From: Tetraselmis striata | Lineage: Eukaryota; Chlorophyta; Chlorodendrophyceae; Chlorodendrales; Chlorodendraceae | Length of the DNA: 64,000 bases | Reading direction: 5' to 3' | Assembly (NCBI GenBank): GCA_006384855.1 | Contig: VCJN01002649.1 | Span: forward strand, 62,001 to 126,000 | In this document: positions 12,037 to 22,555 of the stretch, in pieces | How positions within the stretch are numbered: position 1 is the first letter of the stretch | How the letters are laid out: the number at the start of each line of letters is the position of its first letter | Program-made: the position numbers and the translations under genes | Notes under the pieces: model-generated | The model's input: the letters and a program-made list of their open reading frames with translations, nothing else | Databases searched by the model: none | Told to the model about the DNA's origin: nothing

Positions 12037-13511
12037 TCAGGATAGCGAGGGTTTCACGCAGCTCTGAAAGATGACATAGCGTTGGTCGCACAACGAGCAG
12101 TGGTCTTCATGGTGCCCGCAACTCTCATGACACGGTGTGCAAAACGAAGCGCGGTTTTTGCAAGCGTCACAAGTCTGGTTGCGATTCGGATGATTCTGGC
12201 GGTTTGCGCAGTCTTGGCATTGAAAGTCGTACTCCTCACCCCCCAGGAGGCGTGACAGGCAATGCGCGCCCACTCATGAATGAGCGGTCGATGTGCTCCT
12301 TTGATAGCCTCGTACATCTGATTGCAGACGAGTATCCCACCTTAAATATAAAATGTCTCTGATGCAGCCATGAAATAGGGAATCGGAGTAGGATCACATA
12401 ATCGCTATAGCTAACCTGCAAGTTGGCCCCAAAAATATCTCCACTATGAAGCTGCTACGAATTTTCTGTCTAGCCTAGACATGGTTCTTTGTTGGCCACA
12501 TGCGGCACGGCCATCTACCTGAAATAATAACACAGACATGCTGACACATGTGAACACCTCTTTCTCCACCTCTGCTCTAGTGGTATCCTTGACAATGTGT
12601 ATCTCGGTATGCGCAGCCACATACTGCCGCCACATGATCTCCTTTAAATTCTGTGACAGACACACCAGAATCACTTAGTCTTGCGTAATTGCTACTATAT
12701 CATTCATAGGGGTCCTGCCCACTAAGGTATAGTAATTTATAGTGACTGTGTTTTAAGCACAAGTGTTTTGAAAATGCCTTGCGCTGGACAGCATGATTTT
12801 TTATAATTTCTCCATTCGAAAGTTCCAGCTTCGTTTGGCCAGCGCCAAATGCCACTGTATGCATGTTCTCCGGGCTGCAGATGGTGTCTACGCATTCCTC
12901 AAATACAGACGCGGTGACGCGGGTGCGGCGGATCTCTGTGAGGTGATTCCACTTTTGTCATCCCGGTCCAAATGCAGCAGCATGGTGCCGGGCACGCGTG
13001 AAGGCGTGCTTGGAATAGCATACTTAACGCCAAGGTTGTTCCGCTATGGCGGTCGAACACGCGCACCAGTGTGGGCATGATTTTGGACCGCTCATTTGGG
13101 TCCTGTGACAAATTGAACATTTCCACTGCGTCGGTGACGATATGCATCTTAGACGCGATAGCCAACCGCCGCCTATGCGGCATGCAGACACGCACCAACA
13201 CGACATGAAGATAAATATACATATTCACTGAGGTATATGGGATAAATGCATTTGCAATGCTCTACCATTATTACAATACATGCCCCTGGCACATAGCTGG
13301 CACCTACCATATCATGCCCAACGGTCAACCCTGGGGGCTGGTCAATCATGTAGGTGTTGCTCTTAACCCCACCAACGCGGATCTTGAACGTTCTCATGCC
13401 GTGGCTTGGCCCCACCCAAACAAGCCGCAAGGGCGTCTTGGCGACGGTCTTCCCGTGTGTGCAATTGCATATGCAGCAGCTCCAACTCATCCCTCTACCT
13501 ATAATAATCAC
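12037..13511 (-). CDS. Unrecognised spliced gene ending in a cysteine-rich domain
   Basis: Five minus-strand coding-like blocks occur in order: 13511-13308 (VAKTPLRLVWVGPSHGM, ending at donor gtaggt), about 13175-13045 (MHIVTDAVEMFNLSQDPNE), about 12966-12760 (NHLTEIRRTRVTASVFEE), 12674-12519 (NLKEIMWRQYVAAHTEI, ending TTTCAG before donor gtagat), and 12420-12037. The last has a Cys/His-rich tail with CQDC, CDAC, CTPC and CSLC pairs, probably zinc-binding. I recognise no family. The layout (long body, C-terminal zinc ribbon) would fit a transposase or a host protein. Exon joins 2 to 3 and 4 to 5 could not be resolved in frame, so decay is possible. Confidence 0.4.
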
Positions 13512-13550
13512 ATTCTATCTATTCTATCTATTCTATCTTTCAATTAATCA

Positions 13551-13645
13551 CCGTGCCTAGAGCCGTGCTCCGGGTAACATGCAGTGCATGCTGCCTGTGG
13601 GTGCCCGTGCCTGGAGCCGTGCTCCGGGTAACATGCAGTGGCTGC
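13551..13645 (+). repeat. Tandem direct repeat, two units of about 57 bp
   Basis: The string agccgtgctccgggtaacat occurs at about 13560 and again at about 13616, followed in both by gcagtg. The downstream GC-rich stretch to 14166 is open in several frames on both strands, and I cannot say which, if any, is coding. Confidence 0.6.
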
Positions 13646-14298
13646 TCCTCTCTGGGGCGTAGCGTTGTCGCTGCCGCTGCCATCGCGGGGCTATTCTTGG
13701 CGCCATCGCCGGCTGCTGTCGAGTGCGGCCGCTCGCCGGGGCTGCCTCCCCAGGGCGTTGTCTGTCGGCCATGCGGGGGATGGTGCCCCGTGGGAACGCC
13801 GTCCGGGCCACCATCTTGTGGGCCGGGCCGCTGCCGCCGAGGCAGCTCATGCCGTGCGACCCGAGCTGTCACACGAGCTGAATTGCCGGCGTCTCGCTTG
13901 CGTGTATATCGACGCCTGCGGGACGGTGCTTCCGGGCACGACACCGCCCTTCCATTCGGCGAAGGCGGCGGCCGGACTGAAATGTACCGTCCGGCATCCC
14001 CCTCCTCTCGGACCTCTAGACGCGACGGGTGTACTTCGAGCGGGCATGGGTGTACTTCTTCAGGTGTTAAGCGGCGGCTGGGAAGTCGGATTTTTTCATG
14101 CGACACAGTAAACATGTAAATGATTACAGATGGCAGCCGCAATATAATAAGGTCATGCAACGGCATGAGTCACCTGAATGCACATGCACAAAAGCGGCAA
14201 AATGACTATACAAGGCGGAAAGATGCTCCGCTGTGGTTCTTCTAATCTTCTTTACGTGCCAAATGCCACTGCTTGCATTAATATACATATCATATATC

Positions 14299-14302
<4 letters not shown>

Positions 14303-14334
<32 letters not shown>
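14303..14334. repeat. (AT)n microsatellite
   Basis: About 16 uninterrupted AT dinucleotides. Confidence 0.9.
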
Positions 14335-14337
<3 letters not shown>

Positions 14338-15128
14338 CCGCGTAATTATGGACAAGACACGGGTGCGTGGGCGGGTAGGAGCGGCCGCACTACTCGCGCG
14401 GCTCAACCCCATGCCAGTGCGCATATACATCTTAAGTACTGACAATAAAGTCAACATACGCGAATGGAGCCCCCCTCCCCCCTCACAACCACCAGCAACA
14501 CACTTCCGGCCAAAATCGGCCGCTAGTGAAAACTTTACACTAGATTGGACCGGCTTTAGCTTGCTGTACGAGTAGCGATATTACGTGCATCTATAGGGGC
14601 GCTGTATCTACTACTAGTTAATATGTCTATCAGACAGACCCACTATCATTTTACAAACCATTAACGAATCCCCCTTGACCAAGGCCTAGCTCTTCCGGGA
14701 CACCCCCAATGTCCAGCCCGACGGTCATGACAAGATAAATCAAACTTTGGGGGGTGCTGGGGGGGAGGGGGGGGGGGGGTTGAGGTGTGTGCGGTGTTGC
14801 CCGGTCAACCATTCGGCCCGCCGATGGGTCACTTTCGGAGACCACTCACGCCGCAAATTAAGCTCGAGCCACTCACTGGCCGTGTGAGCCACCCCACCGC
14901 GCCTCCGAGCTCGCTGCCGCGCCTCATAAGATTCTTCTAGCCCCAGGACACTATGTGTCTCGTTGGGTTAGGTGGGGTGGAAATGCTGCGGTCAAGGAGA
15001 TATATCCCTCACATGTGCACCTGTCCGGCCTCACACTGGAGAACTAGCGAAATATAGATGTCGCGGTACGTTTCTCAGTACCTTAAATCAGTGTATGGTA
15101 TGTACCGCATTATTCGCCGAGGTACTAA
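14335..15128. other. No supported gene
   Basis: Contains short G and C runs (for example 14758-14779) and short open frames only. Confidence 0.4.
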
Positions 15129-15338
15129 TGTTTGTGCTCCATACTAGTGCTCGAAAATGGCTTACCGTTTGCGGTACTTAACTACCAACGCACGGGAAGT
15201 GAGTGCTCGTCCGGCTCACGGAGGGCCCCCAAGGTCAAGGCCTCATGCCCGAGCCGAACGCGGGCACCACCTGCCCTGGAAATAGGCTAGGCATGTAGCT
15301 TATTACATAGGGATGCTATACAAACATTTGTGCTGTCT

Positions 15339-16799
15339 ATGCTAAAGGGATGGTACCCCACATGTCCCCGTATGTTTAATAGGCCCGATCTAACAACTCG
15401 AGTTTTCAGAAACACCCCGCCTCGGACTCAACCCATCCTACAAAAGAGGTTGGGGCAACCATCTGCCAACCGAGCCTATGAGCACCAAGATAGACTTCTA
15501 GGGAGAGCTGACGCGCGTTGGCTGTCACGTTGCGGACGACAACCTCGGTCGATGCCGGCTTTGTAGGCCCCACCGACCCGGAGTTCCCGCCATCTCGACA
15601 CCCCTCGCTTTGTGACTACCACCCGACCTCCTCCTAATATCCCGCAAGTCTCGCCTCCCAATAGTTGCGGCTTTGCTACTCATGTTGACTCGGGCTAGCC
15701 AAAAAACTACCTCAGAGGTGGTCTATACGGGGTGCCACATCGCGCCCCGCACTTCCGAGCCGGAAAAGGAAACATGCACAATCGGACCATCGGACCATCG
15801 GACCAGCGACCCCAACATCTCAGACCGCACCCCTGGTCCGCGACGCTCCCCCCCCAGGGTTCGAGCACGTCCCACCGAGGCGCGGAGCGGTTGCGGACGC
15901 AGTTGCAACCATCGACCAACGAGGAGTTGCAACGGAGCGAGCCCCCGCCCGGAGCAGGCCCCCCAGCCCCTGCGCCTACAGCCACAGCCCCAGCGGCCAC
16001 TGCCACGACTGGAGCACATGCAGACGACGAAGAGGAGCTTGACCTCAACTACGAGGAGATGGACAGCGCCATGGAGGTGGACACCACCCAGGGTGAGGCA
16101 GCGGAGACACCAGTCGCGGCTGTCATATCCCTTGATCCCCCCCAGCGCTCAACAACACCCCGCACGTTCAGAGAGGGCACACCCAGCGGCACCACAGAAA
16201 GACTGGCTGAACTTCAACACCTCACCACCGCAACCAAGGAGATGCTCGCACAGTCCTCTCTAGCCAGCCAACCCGCAATAGCAGCAGAACTGGCCAGCCA
16301 CGCAGCGGAGACACACCAGCTGCTCAACCCACAGCGCCTCTCCATCCAGCTGGAGCGCCACCCCAGCCAGCCCACCCCAGCAAGCAAGGGCAAGACATCC
16401 ACAGCAGTTAAACTTAAGAAGAAGCAGCCCAGGGGCCGCAGCCGCTCAGACCACGCCACCCGCAACCGCAGCATGAGCAAGCCACGCCTCTCTGGCACAC
16501 GCGGCTCAGACAACGAGTGGGAAACAGACGATGATGCAGACCAACCGTCCAGCAGCTCACACTAGTTAGCTGCTGAGCGAGCCAATGTAGCAACAACCCA
16601 GCCAGCTGACTCAAGAACACCGCCCACCACTAACCATGTGCCCGGTGCAGCTCACACACCAACACACACCCGGAACTCACCACACACCCCGAGCACACAG
16701 TATGACTCCCACCACCACCACAAGCAACACCCACCCTATTCCATGTTGGAGGGCATCGCAGCCCCCACCAATCATATTAGCCGGCTCAGCGGTGCATAA
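15339..16799 (+). CDS. Long low-complexity frame interrupted only by TAG codons
   Basis: One frame runs from 15129 (after a TAA) to a TAA at 16797-16799 with no TAA or TGA and four TAGs (15288, 15564, 15696, 16563). The first ATG after the first TAG is at 15339. The section 15732-16565 alone encodes about 277 residues. It is Pro/Ala/Thr-rich, with an acidic segment (DDEEELDLNYEEMDSAMEVD), a Lys/Arg-rich stretch (KGKTSTAVKLKKKQPRGRS) and an acidic SDNEWETDDDADQ tail. Composition continues smoothly past the TAG at 16563 for 78 codons. I recognise no domain; the charge pattern resembles a nucleic-acid-binding or gag-like protein. TAG may be read through or be sense, or the gene may be decaying. 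The 3' flank (17040-17160) is shared with 52655-52750, so this is probably part of a dispersed element. Confidence 0.45.
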
Positions 16800-17034
16800 A
16801 TACTGAGCACCACATACCTATTCCGGTCAGCCCCCTTCCCCCATCATACCTTGGTAGTTGTAGGCGGGACGCTTCGGCTGCCTAAGCTTGCCTTCTGAGC
16901 TCTGGATGGGATAGGCCTGACTTAGGTAGGGACGACAGGGGGGCGCTGCAGTCTTAGCTATAGCCCACTGGAAGGAGGATGGGCTAACATTGGAAACATT
17001 GGAGGATGGTTGGTAGCTTGAGCTGTGATAACAC

Positions 17035-17165
17035 TTCGTGTTCCCCACTCGTTAGAGATAGCAGGTCCTGCGAACAACTCAGTCTGAGCGAGCGGATGCA
17101 GCAGACTAGACGTTGTAACTAATTTCAATTTCGGCACCTGAGTTGCGACTGGACCGAAATGGGCC
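17035..17165. repeat. Dispersed repeat, copy 1 (pairs with 52650-52760)
   Basis: gttagagatagcaggtcctg through gactagacgttgtaactaat (about 17050-17135) matches 52662-52745 in the same orientation with scattered differences. It lies downstream of Pro/Ala-rich open frames in both places. Confidence 0.6.
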
Positions 17166-17479
17166 TTCAAAATTCTGAGAAGCGGTGTCGCCCAGACGAC
17201 TGGTGGGTGTTAAGGGCGATATCTGGGCGCAGCAGCGTTGGAAAGACCGTGCTGCATAGTAATCCTTTAGTGGTACTCTGCTGAAAAAGGGTAAGATGCA
17301 GGGTTCCGAGTACCCCTGGGATTGTGGTACACGTACCCCCTAGCGACTACCCGTGTGTATGTACAGCCCCTACGCGAGTACCGTACCGGTGTTTACCCGT
17401 GCGTACCCGTAATAGGGCTCGGGCGGAATAATGAGCGGGCCGCTTTTGATATATAAGCAGCGCGGGTTGCTGTGTCGAT

Positions 17480-17870
17480 CCTTAGTACTGGTACCAGGTA
17501 GTACTTTTTACGGTGGATTTGTTATTAATGGCCTTTTTGTCATTCACGTCGGCGTACCTAATACCTAAACCGGAACCGGTATCGGTACCAGTATCGGCAC
17601 CTTTTTTGTAATTCACACCAGTATCGGTACCCCAGTCCTGGCCTTATCGGGCGTCGCTCCCGATGAGTAATTTCCAGACGATGAATAAGTTTCGACAGGC
17701 GTGAATCAGGTAAGGTAAAGTACTGGGAGCAGCAGTACTCCCGAGCTGCCAGGGCCGGAACACTGTATGTCCAGAATCTGTCCGAGACACGTGCAATCCT
17801 CCATAGATGCCGACGCCGTTCACGTGATTTATCGTACAGGTGTGAATTACAAAAAGGACAGTTCCCCAGA
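17480..17870. repeat. Dispersed motif with inverted partner around gtaattcac
   Basis: A motif of the type ggatttgtt..cctttttgt(a/c)attcac lies at about 17514-17550, partly again at 17603-17620, and inverted (gtgaattacaaaaagg) at about 17842-17857. The same motif recurs at 41748-41785 and inverted at 54672-54710. It is surrounded by degenerate gtac/ggtacc palindromes. It is probably the terminal sequence of a mobile element family. Confidence 0.45.
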
Positions 17871-17896
17871 ATTAGAAAATCAACACAGCAAGCCGC

Positions 17897-18433
17897 CTAA
17901 AAGCGGCCCGCATCCCGCATGAGACGGGATGGATGAGTGATACGCGCACGGTTCAGAGTCCGGGCCACGCGAGCACGTGTGTGTGTGGGTGATCCTCGGA
18001 CGTGCTGTGCAGCTTCAGCAACGGGATGGCAGACGAATCTGCGCCGTCTGATGAGGCAGCGAGCGCGCTCTCGAGCGGCCACCAAGCTCAGGACCCCGAG
18101 GAAATCTCTTGCGAGCAAGGCCTCCTGGTGAGCCCGGGTGATGCACCGAGTGCCCCGCGATGAGAGGGCACCCCGATCCGCAGCCAAGCACGCGATACCA
18201 CGCACTGTGCGGTGCACCCCCTTGCTCACCTCACCCACTGTGCCGAAGACCATGCCCGTGTACTCCGACATATCCAGGATGTCTCGAAGAGGACCCTTCT
18301 GCCCGGGTTCCGTGTTGTGCCACGCCGCATCCGGCGCAGCCATCCCCCGTTGCATGTCGCCCAACAGGGAGCGCTCAAACCGATCCACAGGTAGGGTATC
18401 CCTAGCCGATTCAGCCATCGTTTGCCTCGTCAT
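17897..18433 (-). CDS. Hypothetical protein, 178 aa
   Basis: Single open frame with ATG at 18433 and TAG at 17897-17899. The first 110 residues look like ordinary globular protein (LPVDRFERSLLGDMQRG, DILDMSEYTGMVFGTVGEV, then RTVRGIACLAAD) and the last 70 are Arg-rich. I recognise no family. The frame stays open for more than 100 codons past the TAG, but that stretch contains the dispersed gtaattcac motif and is likely non-coding. Upstream DNA shows no clear promoter. Confidence 0.4.
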   Translation of the reverse strand: MTRQTMAESARDTLPVDRFERSLLGDMQRGMAAPDAAWHNTEPGQKGPLRDILDMSEYTGMVFGTVGEVSKGVHRTVRGIACLAADRGALSSRGTRCITRAHQEALLARDFLGVLSLVAARERARCLIRRRRFVCHPVAEAAQHVRGSPTHTRARVARTLNRARITHPSRLMRDAGRF

Positions 18434-19237
18434 TCGAACCCCCTGGGGCCATGTTGCTGTGGATCAGGCGCGACCATTTCCGTCACGCTTCCCTCACCTG
18501 GTCACCCCTGCACCTACAAGGAACCATGCGTTTTTGGCTGTTCAGGGATGTTCCTTAGTAGATATGTAATAAAGTCCCCCATAGCCACAGATATGAGCTA
18601 CGCTCTGTGGGGGATGTAGTGTCGGCGTGATGCTGGTGGTGGGGTTGACTGGGCATACGGCGCACCAATGTGACATCCTCGCCTAAAACCCACCTACGCG
18701 AGCTCCTGAGCCATTCCAGGAGTCACGGGACCGCCGCTGTCGACCAAGGTTATGGCTTTAAAATACCGCTCGGCGGTCGCGACCTCGGCTGTGGCGCCCA
18801 CCGTGCGGGGTTGTGCCGGAATGAGCGGCGCCCCGCCCGCCAGTAGTACGCTAGGGCCGGCGCGCCGGCGCACGTGCGATCATCAGTACCAGTACTGTAC
18901 GGTCGCCATACAAACGTAGCCCTATCGGTAGTAGTAGTTATCGGATGAAATTGGCGATGTTTCAATGTATTATGCGACCTTCCCACAGCATAAAGCGCGG
19001 CGCTGATGCTTCGTGTCGTACGTACCATAGCGACTATATGACAGTATGATTACCTGTACGATGTAAAACGTTATTTATTATTTACAGCACCAGATGGGCA
19101 CAATACGTACCGCAACCCCCTCATCAGGATCCAAAGTCGTCGAGGTAAACTGCGCGTAACACCGTAAACAGTAGAAAATCGGACGATGTAAACGCCGAGG
19201 TAGGCGGAGTTTTTTTTACATCAGTCCTTTAACTTAT
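18434..19237. other. No supported gene; left flank of the DIRS-like element
   Basis: Short frames only. The stretch ends at the first base of the A1 repeat of the retrotransposon. Confidence 0.4.
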
Positions 19238-19415
19238 ATGGTCAGATGTAGTCATCTAGAGGTTTACGGTACATTAGCTATGTTGTACTGCGCACGACCC
19301 CCGAGGTCGGCGCACGGACTAAGGCCTGCCGGCCCGCACCAGCACTACGACCTGAGGGATCCACCCTCGGGCACAGGCACTCTCTGCTTTGCGCTCGCCT
19401 CAACCGGCTCGCGCA
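19238..19415 (+). repeat. Split direct repeat A1 of the DIRS-like element
   Basis: Starts atggtcagatgtagtcatct and ends cggctcgcgca. It is 178 bp and nearly identical to A2 at 23854-24031. Confidence 0.9.
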
Positions 19416-19459
19416 AGCAGTCTCGACTCTAGCAGTCGAGCAGAGTGTCAGCTTACTCT

Positions 19460-20500
19460 ATGCCGACTCGGACCCGAGCCTCAGCCTCCCGAGACGCTAC
19501 ACCTTCCCCACCCCGCGACAGCAGGATGCCCCCTCGCCCTGTACCGGAAGACGCCTTAGTGGACGACGCCCCGGGCGGCGCCACGGCGGCATCTGTCGCG
19601 GAATTGGAGAAACGCCTGACGGCCCAAGCGGAAGCCCTGGAGAAGCGGCTGGCCGGGCAGTTTGAGGCTGCTACGGCTGCCTTGCTCGCTCGACTCGCCC
19701 CCCCCACTAACCCGCTTCCTCCCGAAGGTACCCAGCCAACCAACCCCGCGGGCACGCCTGCGCCCGAGGGTGGTGAGCAAGGAGCGCAAGAGCCCCTTCC
19801 TGCTGAGCTAGACGCACCCGACAACGAGCTCGAGTACGTCGACTTTGCCTACTACGGCCGAGTCACCCCCCCCCGGTCTGGAGCGCCCCCCGCGCGACGT
19901 CGACGAGCCCCGCTTGTGGACCCTGACCGACGACACCGCCCGCGCCCTCGCGGATAAGCGGAGTCAGGCAGCGTACGACGAATACCTGCACCTAGGCTGC
20001 TATGCCTTCTTCAGTAGCTGCGCCAACGAGGCGATGCGCGGCGCTCTGGAATCGCTTTCGTCCGAGTCTGCTACGCCGGCAAGCAAGGCTGCGGCCCTTG
20101 CCGAGCTCCGAGCCTGCTACCGCACCCACTTGGCGACGGAGGAGGCTACCCGTTCCCGGTTGGGCTACCTCCAGCTCGCCAAGAATGGGCCAACGGCTAC
20201 AGAGGCGGACCGTGTTTTCGCCGAGCTCGCCCACGCAAAGTTCTGCACCCCACGGCGCATCGCCGTGTCCGGGCAACTCGACCAACTCCGCCGAGCGTTC
20301 GACGACAAGGCCCTCGAGATCAGCCTTTCCGCAGCGGGCAAGGCCCGTGCCGCGGCCGCGTTCGCCAAGGTTACCCCCGACAAGCCCGCCCCACGGAGTC
20401 CGCCGAGAGGCGCAAGCAACGCGAGCAAGCCGCTGCGGCGCGGAAGGCCGCAGCGACAGCCGCAGCGTCCGACAAGGCCAAGGCCAAGGTCACCAAGTGA
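19460..20500 (+). CDS. Gag-like protein of the DIRS-like element, frameshifted
   Basis: Starts at ATG 19460. The first part is Pro/Ala-rich with a short coiled-coil-like stretch (VAELEKRLTAQAEALEKRLA). At a C9 run (19866-19874) the coding signal moves to another frame (LWTLTDDTARALADKRSQAA and on to AKFCTPRR). Near 20395 it moves again to a Lys/Ala-rich tail (RRKQREQAAAARKAATAAAS) that ends at TGA 20498-20500. The length and basic C-terminus fit a nucleic-acid-binding gag. The shift at the C9 run could be a sequencing error, decay or programmed slippage. The neighbouring element at 41.8 kb has a gag in the same position. Confidence 0.6.
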
Positions 20501-20546
20501 CGGTGTGGCCCGCCGCGCCGACTCCTGTACGCCTACCTCCCTCTAC

Positions 20547-22547
20547 ATGCGACACCGCGCGCGGAGAAGATGGCGCGACTGGGAAAGCATCGGCGCGAGC
20601 GGGCAAGTCTTGAGTTGGATCCGCCAAGGGGTCCGGATACGCTTCAAGAACGGGCGACGCCCTCGCCCCTACAACCACGGCGTCTCTATGCGCGACGCCA
20701 CTCAGGCACAACTGGATTTCACGGCTACAGAACTGCCCCGCTTAGAGGCGATTGGCGTGTGGGAGCGAGGGCACTGCAACAAGTGGGTATCCAGAATGTT
20801 TCTAGTCCCCAAGCCTGGCACCAACAAATGGCGCCTCATCATCGACCTACGGGAGCTCAACAAGTGGTGCAAGACTTTCACGATGTCCTACGAAACCCTC
20901 AAGCACCTGCGGCACCTGGCGCGCGCGGGAGATTGGTTCGTGTCGATGGACCTGGCCGATGGCTACTACGCCCTTGGGATTCGGGAGGAGGACCGCGACT
21001 TCTTTACCTTGAACTACCGAGGAGAGATGTGGCGACTTGCGTGCCTACCGATGGGTTGGACAGGCTCGTCGTACTACTTCTGCAAGTTGACGGCGGCCTT
21101 TACGGACTACCTGCGGACGCCCCTGAAGCGGCGCGACCCAGCGTTGCCTCCCACGGCCCCGTCCAAGCCTACTCGCCGTTTCCTGCGCAACACTCGCTGG
21201 CGGGGCGAGCGGCTCCTACCCTATATGGACGACTTCCTTTTCCTCGCGGACTCCCGCGAGGCAGCCCTGGAGCTACGCGTCCGGTTAAGCACCTTGCTGG
21301 ACCGCCTGGGCCTACTGCGCAACCCCAACAAGGGGGTCTGGGAGCCCACCCAGGTCGGCCCTCACCTGGGCCTGATCATCGACCTGAAGCGCGGCGAGTT
21401 CCGCGCCCCCGAGGAGAAGCTCATCGCGCTAGCCAAGGCCGCCCGTTCGCTCCTTGGCCGCGCAGCCTCCAACAAGCGCTGGCTCCCAGCTCGGCAGCTG
21501 GCGTCCTTTGCGGGCAAGGCACAGTTCTTGTATTTGGCAGTTACGCCGGCCCGTTTCTTTTTGCGAGAGCTGCACTGCGTCCTCGCAACCCGGCAGGGCT
21601 GGGGCGGGCGCGTCAAGATGACAAACCAGCTGCGCCGCGACCTAGAGTGGTGGACCCAGCAGGTATCTGCGCAGCACAACGGTCGCTCTATATACAAGCC
21701 TGTGGAGACCGCGTATCTGCACGCGGACTCCAGCTCGTACGGATGGGGGGCTGTGCTGAACAACAACAGCGCTTACCATGCGCGCGGCTTCTGGTACGAG
21801 GCCGACCGCTCGCGTCACATCACGTGGAAGGAGCTTCGCGCGGTACGTCACGCGGTCGAATCGTTCCTGCCGCAGCTCCGAGGACGGCGCGTCTTACTGC
21901 ACGAGGACAACACGGCCGTAGTGGCAGCGCTGACCAACCTTACCTCTCGGTCGCCCGTCATGATGGAGGAGCTCCGCAAGCTGTGGCACCTCCTAAATAT
22001 CCACGACATCTCCATCAGGCCCCGGTACATCCAATCTGCAGCCAACGTTTGGGCGGACCGACTCAGCAGGGAGCTGGACGACTCCGACTGGCAGCTCAAT
22101 CCGCGGATATTCGCGTACCTGCAGCGCTTGTGGGGTCCGCACACCGTCGACAGATTTGCGTCGATGGAAAATACGCAACTTCCACGGTACAATTCCCGCT
22201 GGCGCGACCCGCATTGCGAAGCGGTGGATTCTCTCCATTTGCCGGACGAGTTCTGGCGCAGGGAACACAATTATTGCAATCCCCCGTGGGGTTTGTTGGA
22301 CGATTTGGCGGACAAACTGCGACAGTCGGGCGCGGCCGCCACGGTCATCGCACCGCACTGGCCAGGACGGCGTTGGTACCAGCTGTTGCAAGACCTCGCC
22401 ACCGAGACGATTGTCTACCCGCCTACCCGCGACCTCTTCTTTCCTGGGCGGCGGGGAACGCGCGCGCGGGTCGGACTGCCCGGCCGGAGCGTCGTGGCCT
22501 TTCGGCTGCCACGCCGGCATGGCTGCACCTCCGCCGTGGGTCGCTAG
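20547..22547 (+). CDS. Reverse transcriptase-RNase H with C-terminal NPPW domain, DIRS type
   Basis: About 666 aa from ATG 20547; the same frame is open from 19845, so the true start or a gag-pol fusion is undecided. It begins with the DIRS-typical VLSWIRQGVRI block. RT motifs: KWRLIIDLRELN (D100), SMDLADGYYALGI (D135), LPMGW, and catalytic YMDD at 226-229. RNase H follows with YLHADSSSYGW (D394), a WKELRA glutamate, LHEDNTA and a WADRLSR tail motif. The last part has GPHTVDRFAS, then NPPW at 578-581 and APHWPGRRWY, the region related to Dam-like methyltransferases in DIRS elements. All key residues are present. The product would copy the element RNA into DNA. The stop is TAG, with an in-frame TAA about 30 codons on. 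Confidence 0.92.
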   Translation: MRHRARRRWRDWESIGASGQVLSWIRQGVRIRFKNGRRPRPYNHGVSMRDATQAQLDFTATELPRLEAIGVWERGHCNKWVSRMFLVPKPGTNKWRLIIDLRELNKWCKTFTMSYETLKHLRHLARAGDWFVSMDLADGYYALGIREEDRDFFTLNYRGEMWRLACLPMGWTGSSYYFCKLTAAFTDYLRTPLKRRDPALPPTAPSKPTRRFLRNTRWRGERLLPYMDDFLFLADSREAALELRVRLSTLLDRLGLLRNPNKGVWEPTQVGPHLGLIIDLKRGEFRAPEEKLIALAKAARSLLGRAASNKRWLPARQLASFAGKAQFLYLAVTPARFFLRELHCVLATRQGWGGRVKMTNQLRRDLEWWTQQVSAQHNGRSIYKPVETAYLHADSSSYGWGAVLNNNSAYHARGFWYEADRSRHITWKELRAVRHAVESFLPQLRGRRVLLHEDNTAVVAALTNLTSRSPVMMEELRKLWHLLNIHDISIRPRYIQSAANVWADRLSRELDDSDWQLNPRIFAYLQRLWGPHTVDRFASMENTQLPRYNSRWRDPHCEAVDSLHLPDEFWRREHNYCNPPWGLLDDLADKLRQSGAAATVIAPHWPGRRWYQLLQDLATETIVYPPTRDLFFPGRRGTRARVGLPGRSVVAFRLPRRHGCTSAVGR

Positions 22548-22555
22548 GCCGGGCT

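Noticed and set aside
17500..17896. Frame open for over 100 codons after the TAG of the 178-aa ORF
   Set aside because: It runs through the dispersed gtaattcac motif and gtac palindromes, which look non-coding; not counted as TAG evidence.
20570..22555. Upstream 660 codons of the open frame that contains the recombinase
   Set aside because: It overlaps the RT-RNase H coding sequence in another frame and has no independent motifs; it is a high-GC shadow frame.
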